Part shown: positions 47,279-58,600 of the stretch, piece by piece
Layout: the number at the start of each line of letters is the position of its first letter
Numbering within the stretch: position 1 is the first letter of the stretch
Assembly: GCA_949316235.1 (NCBI GenBank)
Contig: OX438743.1
Span: forward strand, 17,729,771 to 17,793,770
Length of the DNA stretch: 64,000 bases
Direction: 5' to 3'
Source of the DNA: Oegoconia quadripuncta
Taxonomy: Eukaryota; Arthropoda; Insecta; Lepidoptera; Autostichidae
Notes under the pieces: model-generated
Seen by the model: only the letters and a program-made list of their open reading frames with translations
The model's database searches: none
What the model was told of the DNA's origin: nothing
Position numbers and translations under genes: made by a program

Positions 47279-47609
47279 TAATAAATATCCTTAGACATAC
47301 ACACAGCGCCATTCTAGTTCCACAGTAAGCACAGTAAGTAACAAGGCTTGTGTTGTGGAGACCATATTACATAAATACAATCTAATTCCACTTTAAGCAA
47401 CTATAGGTTTATGTTGTGGATACCAGATCATTGATACAAATACATTTATTTTTGTAAATAAATACTTATTATAAATGAAAACATCCATAACTTGGGTACA
47501 CATGTCCATATTCATCCATCACACAAACATATGCCCCTAGCGGGATTCGAACCCGCAACCTTTTGGTATAGTGGTCAGAGTTGCTAACCACTACACCAAA
47601 CAGGTTGTT
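47279..47609 (-). mobile_element. SINE-A (type 2)
   Basis: Minus-strand full copy, head with B-box GGTTCGAATCCCGC at ~47540. The 3' end is partly duplicated (two attccac...gttgtgga blocks). It lies ~165 bp beyond the LSM1 stop codon. Confidence 0.88.
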
Positions 47610-47773
47610 GAAACAACAATAAAACCTTTTTTGTCACTGTTTGTGAAAGTCTTAAAATTCATAAATTAAGGTTTCATCAAAACAAAATTGTTTAGATACA
47701 AATAATAATATATTTACTTTTTATGAACAACCTTAGAACAAATTTTTATATGGAAATATACAATCCTGTAAGA

Positions 47774-49019
47774 TTAAAACATATCATCATGACCTAAATC
47801 AGCTAACATATTGAGACCTCTTTCTTTTAGTGCCTTAGATAACAATTTTTGTTGTTCAATCTTGGCATCTTGTTCACGTCTTTGGGCATCTAGGATATCG
47901 TCAACTGATACTTCCGTTAGTGGCAAATTGTCTTCTTTATCTTTGTCCTGAAATTAAATTTTGGTTAACATCTGATACAAAATGAGATCCCCATATCTAG
48001 GAGAGTGGGAGTCTGGAGACTTGTACGTACACCCCTCCACTGCGTCTTCTCATTGAGATTTTAAACATATTGCTATGTTTAAACTATTTCTATTTGCTCC
48101 GTGATTAGAGTGTACTTAAGTATTATTACTTAAGGAGCAAATAGAAATAACATGTTTTCCCTTGCGAAGGGAATGCGGAGCCCATTTTGCTGTTGGTGAA
48201 TTATCACTACCATCTTCAAACGATCTCAGCAACCTATGACGATTTCACTATAGATGGTGAGCAATTATAAATAAATAAAATGAAAGCCTTATACAAGGTG
48301 AATTTTTCAAGTGGATGTGCATGGCCAAATCCGAAACTATGAGGTATAGGGAAAGCACTCAAAGGAGTCTTGGGCCTGATTTTGATGAAAGCAAAAACTA
48401 TCTTTTGATTTTTTTTAAATCAATATTCCTAGCCCCGAGTAAAAACACATACCTACTGTATTATTATACCATTTGATAGTGTCGCTAATAAGGAACAAAT
48501 TCTGGGAAGTAATGGCATATGGCAAACTTGAGGAAAGAGCTCATTTTTAACAAAATACTTATTTTCAAACTTAACTGATCAATTGTCTTAAATCAGTTTT
48601 TTTTTTTCAAAATCAACAGGTTCGATTCCTGGCTAGGAATATTTATTTTTCAAAAATCCAATGATGCTACATAACTAACAAAATACTTACAATTTCACCT
48701 AAAAGAACCACATTTTCTCCTCTAACAATGAATATACCCCTCGGAATATCCCCGTACTCCTTTCCGACGTGTATTCTTTCAATAGTTTTGTGTAAAACTA
48801 AATTTGCAAACTGATCCACGCATCGAAGGTATCCAATCAGCGTCCGGCCATCGCGCAGCAGCACCATAAGTTTCTCTTCATGAAACAAGAACCACTTAAA
48901 TAATAATAAATAACCAGTATTTTAATAGACACTAATATTGTGCAAAAAAAAAACCTACTGTCCAATTCGTCCAGCAAATGTGCAGTTCCAGCTAATGAAT
49001 TAACATTGCCTGACATCAT
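47774..49019 (-). CDS. LSM1: LSM1, U6 snRNA-associated Sm-like protein, 139 aa
   Basis: LSM1 is the defining subunit of the cytoplasmic LSM1-7 ring, which binds the 3' end of deadenylated mRNA and promotes decapping. Three coding exons: 49019-48959, 48875-48691, 47947-47774; borders are AG/GT and phases agree. The protein has the N-terminal helix ([10 protein letters not shown]), Sm1 motif ([20 protein letters not shown]), [13 protein letters not shown], Sm2 motif ([16 protein letters not shown]) and the LSM1-specific C-terminal tail with [14 protein letters not shown] and LKERGLN. It is close to the human protein in length (133). The start is either the ATG at 49019 or the in-frame one at 49034; I chose the shorter. 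Intron 2 contains a possible diverged transposon arm. Shares its upstream region with Dok. Confidence 0.95.
48590..48670 (-). repeat. Possible diverged transposon TIR in LSM1 intron 2
   Basis: Reads T-run, then aacaggttcgattcctggct and tatttttcaaaaatcc on the plus strand, in the same order as the right arm at 21490-21545. The match is short, so kinship is tentative. Confidence 0.4.
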
Positions 49020-49915
49020 GATAGTGTAATGCAATTTGAGGGAATTTATGTAATGATTGATTTCTGAGATTTATTATGATGAAAGCAAAGCGGCTTTCTG
49101 CGAGCCAAACAAGGGTAAGTAAACTGATGGTAATATAACAAATACAGACAGGGAACAGTCAATCAACAACAAAATGATAACAAAAACCACAGAATACTAA
49201 TAATTTTTAATTTTTTTTTCGTTTTATGACTCCTCTCGGAGAAGGCAAAGGGATCTAAGCCTATACAACCATCTCTTATTTCTTCAATTTAAAAAGTCTG
49301 TCTCAAGCAAAACAAGGTATAGGTACTTGTCATATACAGTCTAGTCTGGTCTAGTCATGGTCAAGTTATTCTTCAATAAAGTAGCAGAATGTTTTACGAA
49401 ACATTTTGGGAACCCGAAAGATACGTTACGCACTTTATTTAAACTTCCTTTCACTTGTAAACCATCACTGACTTTTGCTATACAGTGTTCTGCCGATAAA
49501 ACTTGAAAACTTAGAATGCACAAATAAGAAATGAAAACAGAAATGCATCATCACTCGCTGAGTTCCCGCCAAAAAGCCCCAGGTGATATGATGTAACATT
49601 TTGTGTTTCTTTCTTGTTTGCGATAAATGCAGCACTCGTACTCGTTATTTAAATAGGCTGTATAGCTACGCTTCCTTTGCCTGTCTAGTATTGTAGATTT
49701 GAAAGAAATAAAATTAAAAAAAATAAATAAAAATGGCGGCTGCTTTGTGCGACGATCTGCCACTTCAATGAATGGAATGATGCCTTTGCCTCGGCGTAAA
49801 AAATATTTTGTGGTTGAAAATGTGTAAACAAACCGTGTTCTAAAAATTTTTATGTGATGAGTTACTGTTTTCCACAATTGCAGTCGAGTTGTGAAAACCA
49901 CGTAAGACATATAAG
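49020..49915. promoter_or_regulatory. Shared upstream region of LSM1 and Dok
   Basis: 896 bp between the start codons of two head-to-head genes. It holds an E2F-motif repeat (49341-49583). The rest is AT-rich with no clear TATA box. Confidence 0.55.
49341..49583 (-). repeat. E2F-motif repeat, copy 1
   Basis: Minus strand: gctttttggcgggaactcag at the start, then ttgtgcattctaagttttca, gtttacaagtgaaaggaagt, aaagtgcgtaac and cattctgctactttattgaa. Matches 54886-55147 nearly end to end. A 60-codon open frame in this copy is broken by stops in the other copy, so it is not taken as coding. Confidence 0.85.
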
Positions 49916-51875
49916 ATGGAACAAGACGACGAAATCAAGTCCGGTTGTTTATTGTTTCCACCCGCTGGAGGGAACATGTTCAGCAAATTTCCTAAGAAGG
50001 TACTATTTTATAAATATACTGTTTTTGAAAATGTGATTTGAAAAATTGAGCGACTGCAGGTTATACTTGTAATAATGCCGTGTGGTAATAAAAAGTTACG
50101 ACATTACGGATTTTAGAATGACTCACAGGTAGATGTAAAGTTGTTTTGATTTAACCGATTACCTTTTACTGTTGTTAAGTTTATATACATACTACAATGA
50201 ATTCACAGAAAACCGCCAACATTATGTATTCTTGAATTATTTCTGTTTCCAGAAAAACTGGCAGCAGAAACATTGCATACTCTACAATGCAAGCAAACGA
50301 GGCATAGAACGGCTTGAGATATATGACCATAAAGAAGAAGCGACTACTGGTGCTATCCCCAAGATTATTACTCTTGAAAATTGTATAAAAATAACGCATT
50401 CTAGTCCAAACACTATTACTATACTTACTAAGTCACATACACAGCAAATTAGCTCACAATCTGAAACTGAGACATTAGAATGGGTGAATGCGCTGCAGTC
50501 AGTAGCCTTTAAAGGGAGAGATTCCAGTCCAATTTGCTGTGATGAGGATAATGATCTGTACTGCTCATCAGGTGAAGGAGTTTTTTCTGTGAAAATGTGC
50601 CCTTCTGATGCGTCTACTAGATGTGGATTTGAGCCAATCAGATACATACTTTTACTTACATCAACAGCTATAGAGTTAAGAGATTTAAATGACAATAAAC
50701 TGTATGCCACATGGCCATATAGGTACATACGAAGATATGGCTATAGACAGGGTAAATTTACATTTGAAGCAGGCAGGAAATGTGACACTGGAGAGGGAAT
50801 TTTCCACTTGGAACATCCAAATCAATCTGAAATATTTAAATGTCTGTCTCTCAAAATGAAAACTATGAAGCAAATGATCGGCAATGATAATTTAAACAGT
50901 CCAGAACATTCTGAATTTAATATACAGTCTAGTGCAAACTTATTCCCTGGTTCCAGGAGCCCATTGGTAGCTGCAAGACCAGACGATTTGAATCTAAGTT
51001 CCCTTTCATTTAAAACAACTTCTATATCAAGTCAGCAGAGCTCCTGTACCGAGAGAGAAAGTGCTCCTTTATTGATGCCTAAGCCAGCACTTAAACCTAA
51101 GCCTCAAAAACCTCCACGCAAAATTATTAATCCTCACAAAGGAACAAACAAAGATCTACTGAGCTCAACTGATGAAAGTATAGATTTTGGTAGATACAAG
51201 AAGCTTGAAAATTATAAAGACTTCCTCAGTTCGACAGATGACAGTATAGACTTTGGTAGATACAAAAAACTAGACAATTATGAACCAATTGATCAAATAA
51301 AAAGGGACAGTCCACCCTCTGTGCCTTATGATAAAGTTGAAGTGCGTAGTGAAGCATGGAAAACTTTAGGTATTGATGACCCTGACCACACAGAATTCAC
51401 ACCTAATTTGGGTAACAATCCCAATTGTATGAAGCTTATATCCAGGTCTCAAGACAATTTAAATAGTACCGGGCCAGAGTCCTCTAGAATTATCCTCCTA
51501 CCAAGTCCAGTTGTAGACCCAGAAGATGAAAACTATGATAGGTTGCAGTATTTTGGATCAACAAGTAAGTTGAATAAATCTGCCCGATATAAGAAAATTG
51601 AAGCTCGTCCTACAACTTTGCCATTGGGTGAGCCAAAGAATAAAGATACATGGAATGATTATGATGAAGTTGAGAATGTTATGCAAACAGCTCGATTGGC
51701 AGATGATTCTCATTTAGGTTATGGTATGATACGGAAGCCAAACACCCCTGGACCTCAAGTGCCAACAGCAGCTCAAGCACAAGCATTGCAGAACCAGGTT
51801 TGTCTAGAGGATGTTACACACAACAGTTGCAATGGTACTGATTATGCTATTATAAGCCGTCCAAAAAGAGTATAA
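49916..51875 (+). CDS. Dok: Dok family adaptor (PH + IRS-type PTB), 568 aa
   Basis: Docking protein that binds phosphotyrosine on receptors and, once phosphorylated itself, recruits SH2 proteins at the membrane. Two coding exons: 49916-49999 and 50253-51875 (AG/GT, phase 0). PH domain ~5-112 with the conserved C-terminal Trp (EWVNALQ, W106). IRS-type PTB ~132-235, with WPYRYIRRYGYR and FEAGRKCDTGEGIFHLE, the classic Dok signature. The C-terminal ~330 residues are disordered, with a Pro-rich KPKPQKPPRK patch, two tandem copies of a ~22-residue unit (SSTDESIDFGRYKKL and SSTDDSIDFGRYKKL, ~330-371) and further Tyr sites (ENYDRLQYFG, DYDEVENVM, DYAIISRPK). Candidate AATAAA signals at 53779 and 53846 imply a ~1.9-kb 3' UTR. 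Confidence 0.93.
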
Positions 51876-52829
51876 GATTATGGTATTCCAATGAAATTTA
51901 TTTTTCTAAGACTGAAATTTTTTTATTTGTTGAAATCACTGAATGATTTCTAGTTTGTAGAGAGAACACAAAAATCTCAGGTAAGATTTGAATAACTATT
52001 GAAAGAAAATGTGTCAAAAATGGAATACATTCTGGAATTTTTTTAAATAAGTTTTTTGTAACATTCATTTACGATTCAATAACATTGTATATTTGTTGTT
52101 ATTATTCAGTAAAATGTAGCTCCATTTGTACCTATTACAGACCAATGTTTAAAGCAACCTGCCTAGGTTTATACGTAAGTATGGCAAACAGTACGGCTTT
52201 TATAGCAAACTATGTAGCTCTTAGCAAAGTGCCAGTGTAGGTAGTAACATAATGCAACCTAATACAGCCTGTTAATTTGGTTTAGAGCTGCACAGTTTAT
52301 TATGTTAGTCGAATTGTACCTAACTATTCTCCTAGCTAGGCAATTAATTTAAAAGCTGATTCAACCATAAGGGCTGTGATGGCTCTGCTATTACCAACTA
52401 TTACATTCCATAAAACATTCATTATATTTTATCTTTAGGAGACCAGTGTAATTATTCTGTATATTTTATGAATGTACGTACAAGTATTTTATGTATAGGA
52501 GATTATGTAAGTATTATAATAATGTGATTATGCAGCAGTGCCTTATTTTTGTGTGTATTTTGAATATGCATCAATTGTTTTAATAATTTTTATGGAAATG
52601 TTTACCACAGTGTGCCAATTGAAAATAGATTTTTTACAGTTAGCTTTTAAGTGAAAACAGTAGGTGCCTATCTTTTTACAAGTAAATGTAAATATTCTCT
52701 GACCAAATGGCAAATTCAGTGCCTTCTTTTAGCCTAAGATCTTACAATCAAAATGTGGGACATTGATTGCGGTCTCACAGAACCTTCTATGTAAATGGCA
52801 AAAAGTACCTAACTACAGATTGGATTGGA

Positions 52830-53180
52830 TATCCACAAATTTCAACATCCTGAAGCAGTGGTACTATTTTATCTTGTGGGTAAGGTGGCAGCTTTTTTAT
52901 AAAAACAGAATATGCGTTGGACCAGTCCCACCTCACGGAAAGTGATGGTGTGGTTGAAGATGAAGCATGCGATCTCAGTAGATACCTATTCACCCTGCTC
53001 TAACGATCCCAAGGTTGTAAGATTCAGGAAAGACTGATGCCTGAAGGGAGTTCCATGCCTTGGCTGTTCGCATTATGAATGAAGAGTCAAACTGCTTAGT
53101 GCAAATGCTTCACATATAAAACAAGCCTGGAGCCTCGTTAAGATTGTAAGCATGACTATGTTATCATTACTTAAATACAT
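52830..53180 (+). repeat. Dispersed repeat in the Dok 3' UTR
   Basis: Contains ctcacggaaagtgatggtgt and ggttgaagatgaagc, then gagttccatgccttggctg: blocks recurrent in lepidopteran repeats and shared in part with 59640-59700. Confidence 0.5.
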
Positions 53181-53845
53181 TTTTTTAAACTATCTGGAAG
53201 TACAGAAAAAGAGGGCAAAGGGTGTGGGACCAGCACCCTTATTGTTTAACTTCAGTGGTAATGAATGTCAGCAGACTGTCAAATTAACCAAAATTGAGCA
53301 ATGATTACATGGGATTTACTGTTGAATTCTATGAATGGTGAAGGTTAATTATCAATGAAATTACACAATAAGGGTGCAGGACTGACCTTGAACCATACAC
53401 CAGTACCTGTGTTACAAATTAACTGGTTTTATTATAGGTACATCCTTTTATACTCGCTGTAGACCAGTATTTACTGATAACACATGGTTACAAAACACTA
53501 AACCTTTGATTACCTACTTGCTCCAATTATTTTTACTCAGTGTAGCGGGAATTACTAACAGGTATCATCCTGGTATATTAACTGGTACTTAAGATCTGTT
53601 ATTTTTAACTATGGGTATCTTGGTGCCCGAACAAGAAATACCAATATTACTGCTTTGATACTTGTATTTTTCTAACTGGTTACAAACCCTGCACTATTAT
53701 AGCAGTAACATCATAATCTGTTCATCAAAACAACGGTCTGTTTGTAAAAGGGTGAAATGTTTCCTAATTTTAAGTTAAAATAAAAATGTAATTAGTTAAC
53801 TTGGCCATATTTTTGTGATCATAATCTTGTAATGTTACAATTTCC

Positions 53846-53851
53846 AATAAA
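53846..53851 (+). terminator. Candidate poly(A) signal for Dok
   Basis: AATAAA on the strand of Dok, ~2 kb after its stop; another AATAAA lies at 53779-53784. It is close to the 3' end of the convergent DNLZ gene. Confidence 0.4.
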
Positions 53852-54114
53852 ACATTATAATCTTATTATCAGTTTTTTTAATACCTTAATGATTTTTTTT
53901 TCTATAACATGAAATGAATGCTTAATGAAATGGTGCTGTAACTTTCAAATAAATTATAATCGAAATATTTACAAAACACTAATGATGAATGTTATGCTTT
54001 GCTACCTGCTAGCAAAGAAATATAAAAGTTCAGAAAGTACAATGTATGGTATGCCTAAACAAGATCAAGAATAGGTAAACAATTTCCAATACTGTTCAAG
54101 TGATCATATTTAAT

Positions 54115-54633
54115 TTAACCTTGTAATAATGGACTTTCTTCTTGTTTTATTGTTTCTTTAGCAATAAACTCCAAATCCTCTGATGTTATCTTCTGCACTG
54201 TTTCACCTTTTTCTGCCATTATATCTTCAATATTTTTCTTCCCATTCATATCAGAAAACCAGTTCAAATTATCAGCAATTAAGTGTTTGTTCTCGCATCC
54301 GTCACAATTAACTATCACTACACCCTTGTAATAGGCAAGTTTTGTGATAAATTTTGAATTTCTCGTGTTACATTTCTTGCATGTAAACATAAGTTGAAAT
54401 TTACCTTCAGATTTCTTTGGTTCATTCGAAACTGGTTCATGTAATTTAGTTAATGTGGTACTGAAATTCCTTGGCGACTGAACTGTTGGAGTTGAGCTTG
54501 ATAGAGGAGCCGCTGGTACCACGAGACGTCGTCCAAAGTATGAATTTCCATTGCTGGGGAAGAATACGAGGTTATTCAACAAACGCGGCTTGTGATATCG
54601 TACTATAAAATCCAAAAGACTTTTTTGCGACAT
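54115..54633 (-). CDS. DNLZ: DNL-type zinc finger protein (mtHsp70 escort), 172 aa
   Basis: Member of the Zim17/Tim15/HEP family that keeps mitochondrial Hsp70 soluble and aids protein import and folding in the matrix. Single exon. Residues 1-~70 are rich in R, S and hydrophobics with few acidic residues, as for a mitochondrial targeting sequence. The DNL-type zinc finger spans ~80-145: C85-x2-C88 (FTCKKCNTR) and C110-x2-C113 ([16 protein letters not shown]), followed by the WF pair (W125) and an [10 protein letters not shown] helix. All four zinc ligands are present. Length is ordinary for the family. Head-to-head with MMS19. Confidence 0.95.
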   Translation of the reverse strand: MSQKSLLDFIVRYHKPRLLNNLVFFPSNGNSYFGRRLVVPAAPLSSSTPTVQSPRNFSTTLTKLHEPVSNEPKKSEGKFQLMFTCKKCNTRNSKFITKLAYYKGVVIVNCDGCENKHLIADNLNWFSDMNGKKNIEDIMAEKGETVQKITSEDLEFIAKETIKQEESPLLQG

Positions 54634-55693
54634 TATTGAGAATAGGGATTTCCTTTGTAGTAGTTTGCAAACACATTTAATTATAGTCTAATTTATCTTT
54701 TACTATTACACAATTTTCAATCAAAATTTCTTGTTTGTTTCATTATTTTTTTTTTATTACGGCTTAGGCAGACAGCTAGGGCCATCCATGATGTCAAATC
54801 GATGATGCTTTAGGCGATTTTCCCAAAACTTGGAGAAGAGAGATTCGTATTTAGTACCCAACCCAATACCGATACCGAGTAGGATTTGGCTTTTTGGCGG
54901 GAACTCGGCGAGTGAAGTAGCATTTTTCTTTATAGGTCTTAAAATTTGTGCATTCTAACTTTTGAAGCTTAATAATGGCAGAATATTGTGCAGCAAACGT
55001 TAGTGTTGGTGTACAGGTGAAGGGAAGTGTAAATTAAAGTGCGTAACGGAGCTTTCGGGTTCCCACAAGAAGCCGCCAAAATCTTTTGTAAAGCATTCTG
55101 CCACTTTACTGAAGAATGACTTGACCGTGACTAGACTCTGTATACGACGAATTACTTGTTTTGATTGAGACTGACCTATAAACTGAACAAATAAGATAAA
55201 TAAAAATTTTCACTCGAAACTGGCAGTAATGTCCCTCGACAATGAGGTTGACTGGTTGCCATCCTCAAAAATAAGAAGAAGAAGAAGAGTAGGATTTGAC
55301 AGCTGTAGACGTCGAGTAACTGGTGGAAGGAAGCTATTGCTGAAATACCCTGAAGTCAAGCATTTTTTCACATGAAACATGTTTCTTTTTCATTATCTTT
55401 AATTAGCTTTCTCCCCGCAGCTTCACCTGCATGGAAAACATAAAGCATTTCTGAGTTTGACTTTCTAAATCCTTTGAGACAAAGAGTAAACTTTGAGAAG
55501 CTAAAGCCAAAAATAAAACTAAAAAAAAAGTAAAATATAACCTATCTTTGTTTGATTGATGTTATTGTAATGGTTTTGGTATTTTTTATCTAAATTACAA
55601 GTAATTATTCGTGTAGTTAATGCAACATTGTCTTTAAATTACATAGTAAATGTGGGACACTAACTGAAGTAAAGTGTAAACTCGCATTCCAAA
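54634..55693. promoter_or_regulatory. Shared upstream region of DNLZ and MMS19
   Basis: 1060 bp between two divergent start codons. It contains E2F-motif repeat copy 2 (54886-55147); the motif itself lies ~260 bp before the DNLZ start. Confidence 0.55.
54886..55147 (+). repeat. E2F-motif repeat, copy 2
   Basis: Begins ggctttttggcgggaactcg (E2F-like TTTTTGGCGGGAA at 54891) and continues with tttgtgcattctaacttttg, gtacaggtgaagggaagtgt, cattctgccactttactgaa. Colinear with copy 1 in reverse. Confidence 0.85.
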
Positions 55694-58600
55694 ATGGAAT
55701 CTGTGTGGTTCAAACCTGAATTATCAGGTGCTATAATTCAAGATGATTATATTTATGAAGAAATGCAGAGTATTATTGCAGGTCAGTAATAGGGATCAAT
55801 AACAGGCTTTGTTCTATATGTATTTATGACATTTTAGGTTATGTTGAATTGGAATGGAATGCATGAATTCTACACGGTGTGGCTTTTCATGTGGTCGCAA
55901 CGAAACCCCCTGAAGTCGAAAAGGGTCAGGGTCAAAGGGTCGATAAACTTTTTTGGGTCGCAGTGTAACCTTCAGGGCGGGTTGCACCGCTGTTTTTTTT
56001 TTGTTTTTTTGTCACTTAACGACATCCTTTTTTTTGGGGAAATTCATTTACGCTTTCGACCCGCCTCTGACGGGGGTCAGCGGCAAGGATATGTGGGACT
56101 CTCCGCTCCAGAGATAGGAGCGGTCCTACCCACTAAAACCCACCGGTGTTCCTCCACTCGCACCATAGCGGCGTGGTCACGGGTACCCCGTGGTAGTCGT
56201 CCGCGGCCACGCCAGCGCGTCGCCCGCCGCCTTAACAACGGCGGCGGCGACTTAACGACATCCTAACCTAACCATTTTGGGTAGGTATATGGACAACTTA
56301 AAATGCTTTTTATAATATATCTTTTTGAAATTCCGACTGCTTAGTATTTTCTGAAAACTTTTGAAATCAAATTTTATGGCTTTGCATAATGTCAAGCTAC
56401 TCATGGTTAGATATGCATCTACTATCATTTGTTTGTGAGTAGTCGCCGTAAGGGACAAGTATGGAAAATGAAACTTGGCCGAACAATTATTTGTTATATA
56501 TCTCGGTGTATATGAAACGAAGAACAACAACGCTCAAAGCATTCCTTTATGTCTTATGTCGGCAAGTCTAGGTATTCTTTGTTTTTCTTAAATTTTTCAC
56601 TTTATTAATGAAGTGCTGATAAGTGGTGAACAACCCTAAGTTATATAACTACGTATGATACTGCCCTGGCTTTTTGGAAGTCGCACAGTCACTCACGGAA
56701 AGCAGTTGTATTCACCTTCTTTTTTCTCTTTCCATTTGCTCCATGGCACTAATCAACAGGCAGACAGACATTACGTCGAATGGGGTGGCCAGAGAGATAT
56801 CCCAAATATAATTAAGTTGCAAACATTAAAACTAAAGCTTCAATCTACATACATGATTCACCTTTGGAATTATACGGAATCGCACATGTGACAGGGGGTG
56901 AGACCAACACCCTTAAAATGTGCAAATATATAGATGTTTCATGGTGGAAAGTCCTTTTATGACCACCCAAGGTCCACATGGTATTAATCTAAAAATAAAT
57001 TGCGTAAATAAAAAGAAAGTGTACAGGATTTATGGAATATATTTAATGTCAGCTTTTTTGTTTTCAGACATGTTATCGGGACATATAGACATAACATACA
57101 TTGTAGAAAACATGGGCGGAGTGTTGACGGACAAGGAAGCTGAAAATCGTGCGAAAGGAATGCGTTTCTTCACTTCACTATTGACTAAGCTTCCTAAAGA
57201 GTATCTAAATGAAATGCAAGTTACATTCATATCAAAATTCTACATAGATCGTTTGAAAGACAATCATAGAGTACTGCCTGCTGTATTGGAAGGTTATTTG
57301 GTGATTATAGATATGAAGAACTATAACATTGAGAACATTGGAAATTTTTTTACAATTCTATTCAGAGAAGTGGCTTGTCAGTCTCAAGTGAGGCAGGAGA
57401 GATATAACATATATTCGATTATAAAACAAATATTGGATAAGGAACCGGAATGTAAGGATACAGAACATGTACTGGCCCGTATTACAAAATCATACTTTAG
57501 TCTTGATCTCTACTTATACAAGTTGAAACTCACAGGGGTATACCAGGATCTCCCCAAAGCCATCAGTAACCTCAAGTGATTGTTGGGCTTCCTGGTGGAG
57601 ATTGATTGGCATGAGTGAGGCCCCAACAATTCAATGCAATTAAGACGTTGTATTGCGGAAAAACCTTTGCCTTTATCTTAAACCACTTGAAATATCATAT
57701 TGACACACATACATAACGTCACGACCTCTATCCCAAATGGGGTGCTCAGAGATATCCCAAACAATAGTGTGATAGTAATTATAATAATATTTGTACTGCA
57801 GAATTGGTTTGTGATACGGACCTTACATTTTTATAAATAACATTTACATTTAATCACTCCATCTGTGCTTAAGGTTGTTCTCGGTGTGAGGTGAGCTACC
57901 ACAATAACTGTAGCCCATAATACATTTTGATATTAGTGCCACAAACAGAATCATGGGCTACATTGTTTTCTTTAGCCAGAACAGTGATGTTCTTATCATC
58001 ATTATTTCACTGGGTTAGATCAATTTGTAAACAATATTATTATTTACTATTCATTTTAATCTTATTGTGTCTAATACCTAATTTAGAACAAGATAAGGAA
58101 GATCACTCAAACTGTTGTAAATATTGTTCGACTTTACTGACACATTTTACGGTTTACAATCTTTTTATCTCAGCTGAATGAATTCCCTGTATATAGAGAA
58201 GGTTGCGGGGAGTCACTGGATGCAGGACGCTTACAATTGGTCACTCTGGAAATGAATGGGAGAGGCCTATGTTCAGCAGTAAACATCCTGTGGGTGATCT
58301 GATTCTTTTTTAATGATGGTTTTATCGTGAGAAAGCGATGTGACGAAACCCTCGTTGCCACTCTCATTGGGAGACCAGAATACTATTAACATTTCCAATG
58401 GTACTGTTTGCTACAATGGTGTTGTTTGTATGCAGACATTTGTATTCTTTGATCCTCGTTCCATGCACTTTCCACCAAAATATGAAGGACATACTCTTCT
58501 AGCCCACACAGCTCACAATGGGAAAGTTCTTTTTTTTCACCATGAACCCAAACTTATTTAAGCGGTATGTGTCCGGAAAGTAGTCTCAGTCCTCTAATAA

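Noticed and set aside
49341..49523. 60-codon ORF in E2F-repeat copy 1
   Set aside because: The same reading frame has several stops in copy 2, so it is not kept as coding.
49551..49910. 119-codon minus-strand ORF upstream of Dok
   Set aside because: Its end lies in the E2F-motif repeat and it has no recognisable similarity; it is antisense to the Dok 5' region.
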